Assembly: GCA_003151375.1 (NCBI GenBank)
Contig: PLXI01000180.1
Span: 13,246 to 19,626 of the forward strand
Direction: 5' to 3'
Origin: Hyphomicrobiales bacterium
GTDB lineage: Bacteria > Pseudomonadota > Alphaproteobacteria > Rhizobiales > Aestuariivirgaceae
Length of the DNA stretch: 6,381 nucleotides
Both the position numbers and the translations under genes were made by a program. The notes below the pieces were generated by a model. It saw nothing but the letters and a program-made list of their open reading frames with translations. It had not been told where the DNA came from and searched no databases. Below, in pieces: positions 1 to 6,381 of this stretch (its first letter is position 1; the number at the start of each line of letters is the position of its first letter).

Positions 1-1083
1 CTCACAAAGTTGGTGGGCCACACCCATTTGCGCGTGGCGCTTTTAACGGGTCGAGAAAAAGGCAAGCCCCGAGAAGAGGTTTTGGCGCAGCTTGCATCAG
101 GAGAAATTGACATCCTGATTGGCACTCACGCGTTGTTTCAAGAGGGAGTTGAATTTCATGATCTTGGCCTTGTGGTGATTGATGAGCAACATCGCTTTGG
201 TGTTCATCAGCGCCTGGCGTTGCAATCCAAAGGTGGCGATGTTGATTTGCTGGTGATGACGGCCACACCAATCCCGCGCACCCTGGCGCTGACCGTGTAT
301 GGTGACATGGATGTTTCTCGGTTGACCGAAAAACCCGCAGGCCGCCAACCCATTGATACGCGCGTGATGCCGATGAGCCGAATAGACGACGTAATCGCCG
401 GCCTTGGGCGCAGCATGGCTTCGGGCGCACGGGCTTATTGGGTTTGTCCATTGGTGGAAGACAGTGAATTGATGGATTTAGCTGCCGCACAAACACGTTT
501 TGAGGCGTTGACAAAAATCTATCCCGGCAAAGTGGGTTTGGTGCATGGGCGCATGAAGGGCGCGGAGAAAGATGCGGTGATGGCTGCATTCAAGTCTGGC
601 GCGTTGGCTTTGCTGGTTGCCACCACTGTGATCGAAGTGGGGGTGGATGTGCCAGAGGCCTCCATCATGGTGATTGAAAATGCCGAGCGTTACGGGTTGG
701 CCCAGCTTCATCAATTGCGTGGGCGCGTTGGACGTGGTGCAGCCAAGTCATCCTGCATTTTGCTGTATCAGGAGCCATTGGGAGAGGTTGCCAGGCAGCG
801 CCTTTCCACCATGCGAGAAACTGAAGACGGGTTCTTGATTGCAGAGGTTGACTTGAAATTACGCGGCGCTGGCGAAATGCTCGGCACAGCACAATCCGGC
901 CTGCCGCTGTTCAGACTTGCCGATCTCACTCAGCATGCTGATTTATTGGTTGTGGCGCGTGATGATGCCGAATTGATTCTGGCAACCGATGCTGGCCTCA
1001 GCTCTGCGCGTGGGCAAGCGCTTCGACATTTGCTTTATCTCTTTGAACGCGAAAGTGCGGTTAGGCTTTTGTCTTCCGGCTAA
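1..1083 (+). CDS. recG: ATP-dependent DNA helicase RecG, C-terminal part (5' end outside window)
   Basis: RecG is a superfamily 2 double-stranded DNA translocase that remodels stalled replication forks and Holliday junctions in the cytoplasm. The reading frame is open from base 1, so the window holds the last 360 residues of a protein that is usually about 690-700 long; the N-terminal wedge domain and Walker A motif lie off the left edge. Visible helicase motifs, in order: the DEQH box (motif II) at 181-192; TATPIPRTLALT (motif III, with the RecG-typical PRTLALT) from 259; ATTVIEVGVDVPEAS (motif V) at about 619-663; and QLRGRVGRG (motif VI) at 712-738. After these come the RecG-specific TRG-type elements DLKLRGAGEMLGTAQSGLP and FRLADL (about 850-927). 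The protein ends in AVRLLSSG, a typical RecG terminus, so the 3' end is intact. The last seven codons and the stop overlap the oppositely oriented DUF502 gene. Identification is firm; the related helicase Mfd is excluded by the RecG-type C-terminus. Confidence 0.97.
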   Translation, partial: LTKLVGHTHLRVALLTGREKGKPREEVLAQLASGEIDILIGTHALFQEGVEFHDLGLVVIDEQHRFGVHQRLALQSKGGDVDLLVMTATPIPRTLALTVYGDMDVSRLTEKPAGRQPIDTRVMPMSRIDDVIAGLGRSMASGARAYWVCPLVEDSELMDLAAAQTRFEALTKIYPGKVGLVHGRMKGAEKDAVMAAFKSGALALLVATTVIEVGVDVPEASIMVIENAERYGLAQLHQLRGRVGRGAAKSSCILLYQEPLGEVARQRLSTMRETEDGFLIAEVDLKLRGAGEMLGTAQSGLPLFRLADLTQHADLLVVARDDAELILATDAGLSSARGQALRHLLYLFERESAVRLLSSG

Positions 1084-1768
1084 TCTTGCGGGCTACTTTC
1101 ATTTCTTGGGCATCAGGCAAAGGCTTTTCAGGGAATACGAGGCCCATGGATATCACCAACTTCAAACCATCCTCCACTTTCATGTCCAAAATTTTGACCT
1201 CTGTGGCTTTCACAAAAAACACATAGCCGGAAGTGGGGTTTGGAGTGGTTGAAGTGTAAATCGAATACATTTTGGTGCCGGGCTTTAGGCCGATTTCACC
1301 ACTATCGATTTCCCTCGACACAAAGCAGATTGACCACGCTCCCTTGCGCGGCCACTCCACGAGGCATACTTGGCGGAATGATGCCCCTTTTTCAGAAAAC
1401 AGAGTTTCAAAAATTTGCTTAGATGAACTGTAAAGTGAGCGCACGACCGGGGTATGGTTCAGCAATTTGTCCCATAGTGAAAGCAGCGCGCGGCCCACGA
1501 AATTGGCGGCAAGAAATCCAATCAGCGTTATACTGAACAGCGCCACCACCAGACCAAAACCAGGTAAATGAAAGGGCAAATAATTATCTGGATTTATGTA
1601 AGGGCCGAGTAGCGGTTTTACGATGCCGTCAATGGTTTCGATGAACCACAATGTGGCCCAGATGGTAATGGCCGCCGGGGCAATGATCACAATGCCAGTG
1701 AAGAAATAACGCCTGAGACGCAGTGTGAATGTCGTTTTGGTGGCAATCTTGGGTTCAATGATGCTCAT
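1061..1768 (-). CDS. DUF502 family inner-membrane protein (function unknown)
   Basis: This 235-residue protein belongs to the DUF502 family, which is widespread in bacteria and related to the plant COV1/LCV (continuous vascular ring) membrane proteins; its biochemical role is not established. Two hydrophobic helices are visible, at about residues 21-44 and 70-92, after a basic N-terminus (RLRR). Family hallmarks are the PGFG turn before helix 2, the TPVVRSLYSSSKQ segment (about 106-118) and the TSTTPNPTSGY signature (about 172-182), followed by a soluble domain and a basic tail (KVARKISRKTKA). The start is the ATG at 1766-1768. An in-frame TGA lies two codons upstream, so the gene cannot begin earlier; the ribosome site is weak (GAAG about 9 nt upstream). 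It follows the Sel1-repeat gene by 42 bp on the same strand, so co-transcription is likely. Its 3' end overlaps recG by 23 bp. Adjacency to recG is, from memory, common in alphaproteobacteria. Confidence 0.93.
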   Translation of the reverse strand: MSIIEPKIATKTTFTLRLRRYFFTGIVIIAPAAITIWATLWFIETIDGIVKPLLGPYINPDNYLPFHLPGFGLVVALFSITLIGFLAANFVGRALLSLWDKLLNHTPVVRSLYSSSKQIFETLFSEKGASFRQVCLVEWPRKGAWSICFVSREIDSGEIGLKPGTKMYSIYTSTTPNPTSGYVFFVKATEVKILDMKVEDGLKLVISMGLVFPEKPLPDAQEMKVARKISRKTKA

Positions 1769-1810
1769 CAGTCACACTTCGCATTGTTAGACACTCGGTT
1801 CAAGACCACT

Positions 1811-2725
1811 TTAATGAGAAGCAACCATGGGATTTTGGTCATCCCAAACGCGCGCCTTGGCCTCGGCTTCCAAACGCGTTTCTTCGGTGGCAGCAAACCT
1901 TAATTCACTCAACCTCGAAAAAATCTGGGGGTTCTCGTCAGCTGTGGTTCGCTCTGCCGCAATCAGGTACCAAGACAGGGCCTTAGCATCATCCTGAGGC
2001 ACAAACGTACCACTAGCACAAAGATCACCCAACAACGCTGAGGCCTCAGCAGAGTTTTTGCGTGTGGCGGCGTAAAGCCATTTCAAGCCCTGTGGTGGAT
2101 TTTTCCTCATGCCTTCCCCGTTGATGCTCATCTCGCCCAGTTCATAAAGTGCACGAGGGTGGCCATAGTTGGTGGCCATTTGCAAATAAGTGCGCGCCGC
2201 GGCTTGTGGGTTGGCCTCCAAATGCGCCGCGGGAATGCCAAGTCGCAAATAATCTGCCACGCGGATTTTGGCATCAACGGTGATGCGCAAGCGGTATGGA
2301 TCCTCCTGATCTTCATCACCATCATAGGCATCAGCCACGCGGCTGAAATATGAATAAGCAATAGCCGCGTCCATCGGCACGCCGCGCCCCATGCGGTACA
2401 TATGGCCCAGATACCAATCCGCCACTGGATTGCCTTCATCAGACGCGCGCAAAAAAGCCAACTTGGCCTTGGCATAGTCACCTCTGGTGAAAGCGTCTCG
2501 GCCTTGTTTTAGATCACTGGTCCAAAACATTGGCAATTCAAGTTTTGGCAAATGGATGTCGGGATGTGGAAGATGAATTTCTGGGCCTCGGCCAAAGAAA
2601 TTAAAGAATGGTGAAAAAAAGCCTTCGTCTGCGCGGGCGGGTGGCGTTGCCACCATGCACAACGCCAAACACACCAGACAGAATTGCCGGGTGCGCATTT
2701 GCCAGATTTTTACATCCATTAGCAT
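1811..2725 (-). CDS. Sel1-repeat exported protein, ExoR-like
   Basis: Predicted periplasmic protein of about 304 residues. The N-terminus carries MRTRQ, a hydrophobic stretch (FCLVCLALCMVA) and a signal peptidase I-type site ARA|DE. A proline-rich linker containing IHLPHPDIHLPKLELP follows, then Sel1/TPR-like helical repeats. These include GDYAKAKLAFLRASDEGN, ADWYLGHMYRMGRGV, AARTYLQMATNYGHPRALYE and LGEMSINGEG, and a last unit ending in DDAKALSWYLIAAER. Repeat order and phrases such as ADYLRLGIP and the NYGHPRALYELGEM block resemble rhizobial ExoR, the periplasmic inhibitor of the ExoS/ChvI two-component system. That assignment is from remembered sequence and is tentative, so no symbol is given. 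Sel1 proteins generally act through protein-protein contacts. Start choice: ATG at 2723-2725, with AAGGTGG 13 nt upstream. A TTG at 2726-2728 sits 10 nt from the same site, and the ATG at 2696-2698 would give a shorter, classical signal peptide but has no ribosome site. It is divergent from the M48 peptidase gene and upstream of DUF502. Confidence 0.88.
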   Translation of the reverse strand: MLMDVKIWQMRTRQFCLVCLALCMVATPPARADEGFFSPFFNFFGRGPEIHLPHPDIHLPKLELPMFWTSDLKQGRDAFTRGDYAKAKLAFLRASDEGNPVADWYLGHMYRMGRGVPMDAAIAYSYFSRVADAYDGDEDQEDPYRLRITVDAKIRVADYLRLGIPAAHLEANPQAAARTYLQMATNYGHPRALYELGEMSINGEGMRKNPPQGLKWLYAATRKNSAEASALLGDLCASGTFVPQDDAKALSWYLIAAERTTADENPQIFSRLSELRFAATEETRLEAEAKARVWDDQNPMVASH

Positions 2726-2926
2726 CAACAGAACACATCCACCTTCACGCCGAATAGGCCCAAAAGGCTTAAAATTATTAAATAGCTCTGCTGGCCTGCT
2801 AAAACTAAATTGGGGCAGCGCAGGGGTTCAATCAGGCCCATAAAGCGTTAATATGCGTTTTTTTGATGGTGTGATTTTCCTGCAACATTCATTGCTGCTT
2901 TATTATTGTCGTGGCAGAATTGTGCG
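2726..2926. promoter_or_regulatory. Divergent intergenic region, probable promoters of the ExoR-like and M48 genes
   Basis: This is the only sizeable non-coding stretch, about 200 bp between two divergent starts, and it is more A+T-rich than its surroundings. It must hold the promoter of the leftward Sel1/DUF502 pair and very likely that of the rightward peptidase gene. Elements seen: a palindromic pair of TTAA half-sites separated by 5 bp (2769-2781); on the - strand an A/T-rich TATTTAAT-like element overlapping it, which could be a -10; on the + strand TTCAAT (2827-2832) and TAATAT (2849-2854) with a 16 bp gap, a weak sigma-70-like match; and a run of seven T (2858-2864). The ribosome site AAGGTGG for the leftward gene lies at about 2739-2745. 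No individual promoter call is secure. Confidence 0.4.
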
Positions 2927-4024
2927 ATGTCAGCTCAGGAAACCGGTTTGAATGGCAGCTCTTGCCAGTATTGCGATGGGTTAAGCCCACGATACCAAAA
3001 CGCAATGGCCATATTGCACGGCGAGGAACTTGAACTAAATTTGGCCCTTGGGGATAAGGTGAATTTTGCCTTGTCGCAGCTGAGTTTGGCAACACCTTAC
3101 CGCCCCGACAAAGCGTTATCGCTGCGCTCTTCGTTGGCAGGCAAAGTGAGGATTTTGATTGAAGACAGGGCACAAGTTGAAGCCATCATGGCACTGAGAC
3201 CCGATTTCAAACTCGTGCAAAATCAGGGTTACGGCACTGGAACCAAGTTCAATTTATTCATCGCAGTATTTGGTGTGATTGTCGCTATTGTTTGGTCGTT
3301 TGAAACTGTGTTGCCTCATGCGCTAGCCACCGTTGCCCCATTAAGTTGGCGCGTTCAAGCGGGCGCATCTGAAGAAATGGATTTTGCATCACTTGGCCAC
3401 ATTTGCCAGAACACTTCGGCCGATCTTGCAATGGCCAAATTGGTGGGTGTTCTGGCTACGGGTGATGCCGAAATGCCCAATGTGAGTGTGCATATTTATG
3501 ATCTGAGTTTCGTGAATGCGTTCGCGCTTCCCGGCGGGCTCATCATCGTATCCCACAAATTAATTGAACAAGCCGAAAGACCAGAAGAATTGGCTGGCGT
3601 GTTAGCCCATGAGATTGGCCACGTGGTCCATGCTGATCCTGAAACACAGATGATCAGGCGCTTTACCTTGAACTTGATTTCTGATCCTTTTGGCAGCTCA
3701 CACAGCGGTGGAACGATTGCCATGATGGAACAATTTCGCCAAAGTCGGGCAGCAGAGGAAGCCGCTGATGATTATGCGCGACAAACAATGGTTGCGGCAG
3801 GTGTCGATCCCATTGGCTTGAGAGATTTCTTCAGCCGGATATTGAAGCGTGAACGCGGTGGCCAATCCAACAATGGTGGGTTGGCTCAGTTAGGCTCGAT
3901 GTTCTCAACCCACCCCGGCACAGAAACACGCATGGCCAAAATAGCACCTCTGCCTGATGGGAAAAAGCCCAAGCAGGTGTTAGACGAGGCTGATTGGCAG
4001 GCATTACGAAAATCCTGCAATTAG
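2927..4024 (+). CDS. Membrane-anchored M48 family zinc metallopeptidase with N-terminal DUF7092-like domain
   Basis: Predicted zinc endopeptidase of 365 residues. The N-terminal part has YCDGLSPRYQNA, matching the YFDG...R opening of DUF7092-type domains, and ends near residue 95. A single transmembrane helix follows at about 108-125 (FNLFIAVFGVIVAIVWSF). The M48 catalytic domain then shows VNAFALPGG (about 196-204), HEIGH at 228-232 (bases 3608-3622; two zinc-binding His plus catalytic Glu), the third ligand Glu277 in an ExxAD motif (Glu codon at 3755), and STHPGTETR (about 327-335). All catalytic residues are present. Basic residues before the helix and acidic ones after it suggest that the catalytic domain faces the periplasm. 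Start: ATG at 2927. An in-frame TTG at 2906 would add seven residues, and an in-frame stop lies at 2864; neither start has a clear ribosome site. Related peptidases handle misfolded or specific envelope proteins; the substrate here is unknown. The TAG stop overlaps the gyrA stop. Confidence 0.93.
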   Translation: MSAQETGLNGSSCQYCDGLSPRYQNAMAILHGEELELNLALGDKVNFALSQLSLATPYRPDKALSLRSSLAGKVRILIEDRAQVEAIMALRPDFKLVQNQGYGTGTKFNLFIAVFGVIVAIVWSFETVLPHALATVAPLSWRVQAGASEEMDFASLGHICQNTSADLAMAKLVGVLATGDAEMPNVSVHIYDLSFVNAFALPGGLIIVSHKLIEQAERPEELAGVLAHEIGHVVHADPETQMIRRFTLNLISDPFGSSHSGGTIAMMEQFRQSRAAEEAADDYARQTMVAAGVDPIGLRDFFSRILKRERGGQSNNGGLAQLGSMFSTHPGTETRMAKIAPLPDGKKPKQVLDEADWQALRKSCN

Positions 4025-6381
4025 GTTTCTTGAACAGCCGCTGCACCGGCATCTTCAGTCGCATCATCGCTGATGCGCTCTACCGAAACCACATGTTCGT
4101 CATCTGCTGCCTTCAGCACGATCACACCTTGAGTTGAGCGACCCGCAAGGCGAATATCTTTCACTGGGCAGCGGATCACTTGGCCTGCATCTGTCACCAG
4201 CATAATATCGTCTTGTGTCACCACCGGGAATGAGGCCACCAATGGCCCATTGCGATCATTAACTGCCATGGCCGTGATGCCTTTGCCGCCACGGTTGGTA
4301 ATGCGGTATTCATAGGTCGATGTGCGCTTGCCATAACCATTGGCCGAAACTGTCAGGATCACCTGTTCCAGTTTGGCCATTTCTTCATAGCGCTCGCTTG
4401 AAAGCGTAAAGCCCTCGGAAGCAGCTTCTTCATCGCCACCATTTTCCGCTTGTTCACCCAATGCCGCGCGGCTGCGCTTGATATAGGCGCTGCGTTCATC
4501 TGATGTGGCCTCAACATGTTTGAGGACAGACATGCCGATTACTTTGTCTTCATCCGCCAGCCTGATGCCGCGCACACCGGTTGAGCCGCGAGACTGAAAC
4601 ACGCGCACGTCAGTTGCAGCAAAGCGGATGCACTGGCCTTGGGCGGTGGTGAGCAATATGTCATCGGCGTCAGAACAGGCCTCAACACCAATCAGTGCAT
4701 CGCCCTCTTCCAACTTCATGGCAATTTTGCCATTGCGGTTGATGCTTTCAAAATCCGCCATTTCATTACGTCTGATATCGCCGGATTTAGTGGCGAAAAT
4801 CATTTGCAGCTTGGCCCAGCTGGCTTCATCTTCCGGCATGGGCATGATGGTGGTGATGCGTTCTTTCTGATCAAGGGGCAGCATGTTGATGAGCGCTTTG
4901 CCACGGGCCTGCGGGTTGCCCACTGGGAGGCGCCAGACTTTGAGTTTGTAAACCATGCCGATTGAAGAGAAAAACAGAATGGGCGTGTGGGTATTGGCCA
5001 CAAAAAGCTTGGTGACGAAATCTTCATCGCGCACCTGTGCGCCTGTTTTACCTTTGCCGCCGCGACGCTGGGCACGGTAAGCCGACAGCGGCACACGCTT
5101 GGCATAACCAGCGTGCGAAACAGTGACCACCATATCTTCGCGTTGGATCAGGTCTTCGTCGTCAACTTCACCCTCATTTTCTTGAATGGCCGTGCGGCGC
5201 GGCGTGGCAAAATCACTTTTAACTTGAGCGAGTTCAGCTCTGATGATGGCCTGAACACGGGCACGGCTAGACAAGATTTCTAATAGATCTTTGATTTCAA
5301 TCGCCAGCTTGTTCAACTCTTCAGTGATTTCATCAAGGCCTAACTGTGTGAGACGCGCCAAACGCAATTCTAAAATAGCGCGGGCTTGTTCATCGGATAG
5401 AACGTAGGTGCCATCAGGCTTCAACACATGGCGTGGGTCAGCGATCAGTGCTATCAATGGTTCTAACAGCTTGGCGGGCCAGGCGCGGGCCATCAAAGCG
5501 GTGCGGGCTTCACCTGAATCTTTCGAGCCACGGATTAACTTAATTACTTCGTCGATATTGGCCACGGCAATGGCAAGGCCAACCAAAACATGGGCGCGGT
5601 CTCGCGCTTTGCGCAATCGAAATTTGGTTCGACGTGTGATAACTTCTTCGCGGAAGGTGACGAAAGCTTTGAGTAGATCAATCAGAGTCAACTGCTCTGG
5701 CCGGCCGCGCATCAGCGCAATGTTATTCACGCTAAAAGAACTTTGCAGAGACGAGAAGCGCCACAGTTGGTTGAGCACCACTTCAGGTTCGGCATCGCGC
5801 TTCAACTCAATGACCACACGCACACCTTCGCGGCTTGATTCATCGCGAATGTCTGAAATGCCTTCGATGGTTTTTTCGCGGATCAAATCTGCAATCTTTT
5901 CCACCATTACCGATTTGTTCACTTGGAAAGGAACTTCGGTGACAATTAAAGCATTGCGATCTTTGCGAATTTCCTGCGCCTCAACTTTGGAGCGCAGCAC
6001 GATGGAGCCGCGTCCAGTGCTGAAGGCTGATTTAATGCCAGCGCGGCCAATGATGATCCCGCCCGTTGGAAAATCAGGGCCCGGAATAATTGGCAGAAGC
6101 TCTTCCAAGGTGATGGCGGGATTGTCCATGAGCGCCAAGGTGGCGTCAATCACTTCGCCCAAATTATGTGGCGCCATGTTGGTGGCCATGCCCACTGCAA
6201 TACCGCCTGCGCCATTGACCAACAAATTGGGATATTTGGCGGGCAAGATTGTAGGTTCTTGGCGTTCACCGTCATAGTTAGGCTGATAATCAACGGTGTC
6301 TGCGTCAATATCATCAAGCAGCGGCATCGCCGCCTTGTCGAGCCGACTTTCGGTATAACGCATGGCGGCGGGCGGATCGCC
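4021..6381 (-). CDS. gyrA: DNA gyrase subunit A, lacking N-terminal part (5' end outside window)
   Basis: GyrA is the DNA-cleaving and rejoining subunit of the A2B2 gyrase that introduces negative supercoils. The window encodes its last 786 residues. The first ones are GDPPAAMRYTESR, so the catalytic tyrosine (Escherichia coli Tyr122 equivalent) is encoded at 6355-6357, and about 110-120 residues, including the quinolone-resistance region, lie off the right edge. Visible next are the NLLVNGAGGIAVGMATN signature, the tower and the coiled-coil/C-gate segment (TRRTKFRLRKARDRAH, then QARAILELRLARLTQLGLDE). The C-terminal beta-pinwheel carries the GyrA box QRRGGKG at 5050-5070, which separates GyrA from ParC and supports DNA wrapping. 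An acidic insertion interrupts the pinwheel at about 4369-4515, and a second box-like NRGGKG sits in the last blade at 4279-4296. The tail is acidic (ISDDATEDAG). The frame is uninterrupted. The stop overlaps the convergent peptidase stop by 4 bp; no terminator is visible. Confidence 0.98.
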   Translation of the reverse strand, partial: GDPPAAMRYTESRLDKAAMPLLDDIDADTVDYQPNYDGERQEPTILPAKYPNLLVNGAGGIAVGMATNMAPHNLGEVIDATLALMDNPAITLEELLPIIPGPDFPTGGIIIGRAGIKSAFSTGRGSIVLRSKVEAQEIRKDRNALIVTEVPFQVNKSVMVEKIADLIREKTIEGISDIRDESSREGVRVVIELKRDAEPEVVLNQLWRFSSLQSSFSVNNIALMRGRPEQLTLIDLLKAFVTFREEVITRRTKFRLRKARDRAHVLVGLAIAVANIDEVIKLIRGSKDSGEARTALMARAWPAKLLEPLIALIADPRHVLKPDGTYVLSDEQARAILELRLARLTQLGLDEITEELNKLAIEIKDLLEILSSRARVQAIIRAELAQVKSDFATPRRTAIQENEGEVDDEDLIQREDMVVTVSHAGYAKRVPLSAYRAQRRGGKGKTGAQVRDEDFVTKLFVANTHTPILFFSSIGMVYKLKVWRLPVGNPQARGKALINMLPLDQKERITTIMPMPEDEASWAKLQMIFATKSGDIRRNEMADFESINRNGKIAMKLEEGDALIGVEACSDADDILLTTAQGQCIRFAATDVRVFQSRGSTGVRGIRLADEDKVIGMSVLKHVEATSDERSAYIKRSRAALGEQAENGGDEEAASEGFTLSSERYEEMAKLEQVILTVSANGYGKRTSTYEYRITNRGGKGITAMAVNDRNGPLVASFPVVTQDDIMLVTDAGQVIRCPVKDIRLAGRSTQGVIVLKAADDEHVVSVERISDDATEDAGAAAVQET

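Noticed and set aside
2..589. - strand open frame (195 codons) antisense to recG
   Set aside because: It is fully covered by the conserved RecG helicase core; the translation is Pro/Arg/Cys-rich and resembles no family.
2654..2698. Possible lipoprotein lipobox in the Sel1 protein (cysteines in FCLVCLALCMVA)
   Set aside because: No cysteine is preceded by the small -1 residue (Gly, Ala or Ser) that a lipobox needs; ARA|DE fits signal peptidase I better.
2769..2781. CtrA binding site
   Set aside because: The TTAA half-sites are 5 bp apart rather than the 7 bp of the CtrA consensus.
2655..2843. Small + strand open frame of 62 codons reaching into the intergenic region
   Set aside because: It begins antisense to the Sel1 gene signal peptide, has no ribosome site, and its product has no recognisable features.
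2841..2864. Possible intrinsic terminator: run of seven T at 2858-2864
   Set aside because: The bases before the T run do not form a stable GC-rich hairpin, and no + strand gene ends upstream.
2963..2974. CQYC as a zinc ribbon in the M48 protein
   Set aside because: There is no second cysteine pair nearby, and the segment aligns better with the YFDG opening of DUF7092-type domains.
5408..6277. Long + strand open frame (289 codons) antisense to gyrA
   Set aside because: It lies wholly within clearly coding gyrA sequence, and its translation is low-complexity Ser/Arg-rich with no recognisable domain. It is a codon-bias shadow.
6355..6381. Quinolone-resistance status of gyrA
   Set aside because: The resistance-determining codons (Escherichia coli 67-106 equivalents) lie beyond the right edge of the window and cannot be read.

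Overview
The window reads as ordinary chromosomal DNA of an alphaproteobacterium, most likely Hyphomicrobiales or a close relative. The evidence is the RecG and GyrA sequence style, an acidic insertion in the GyrA C-terminal domain as I remember it from alphaproteobacterial GyrA, and a Sel1-repeat periplasmic protein that resembles rhizobial ExoR. By eye, base composition is fairly balanced for this class. There is no insertion sequence, tRNA, rRNA, CRISPR array, phage gene or sign of recent transfer. Coding density is very high, and the only sizeable non-coding stretch is about 200 bp at 2726-2926.

Layout from left to right: (1) the C-terminal half of the DNA helicase gene recG on the + strand, running in from the left edge to 1083; (2) a DUF502 membrane protein on the - strand (1061-1768), whose 3' end overlaps the end of recG by 23 bp; (3) a Sel1-repeat, ExoR-like exported protein on the - strand (1811-2725), 42 bp upstream of the DUF502 gene and probably in the same transcript; (4) a divergent intergenic region; (5) a membrane-anchored M48 zinc metallopeptidase with an N-terminal DUF7092-like domain on the + strand (2927-4024); (6) gyrA on the - strand (4021-6381), lacking only its N-terminal part, with its stop codon overlapping the peptidase stop codon by 4 bp.

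recG (replication-fork and recombination repair) and gyrA (negative supercoiling) are housekeeping genes that happen to flank an envelope-related middle block. That block is the part worth a second look. An ExoR-like periplasmic protein is divergently paired with a membrane M48 protease whose predicted topology puts the active site in the periplasm. In Sinorhizobium meliloti, ExoR is a periplasmic repressor of the ExoS/ChvI two-component system and is controlled by proteolysis. A protease-substrate or co-regulated pair is therefore a reasonable hypothesis, but it rests on inference and gene context only. I found no clearly novel system.
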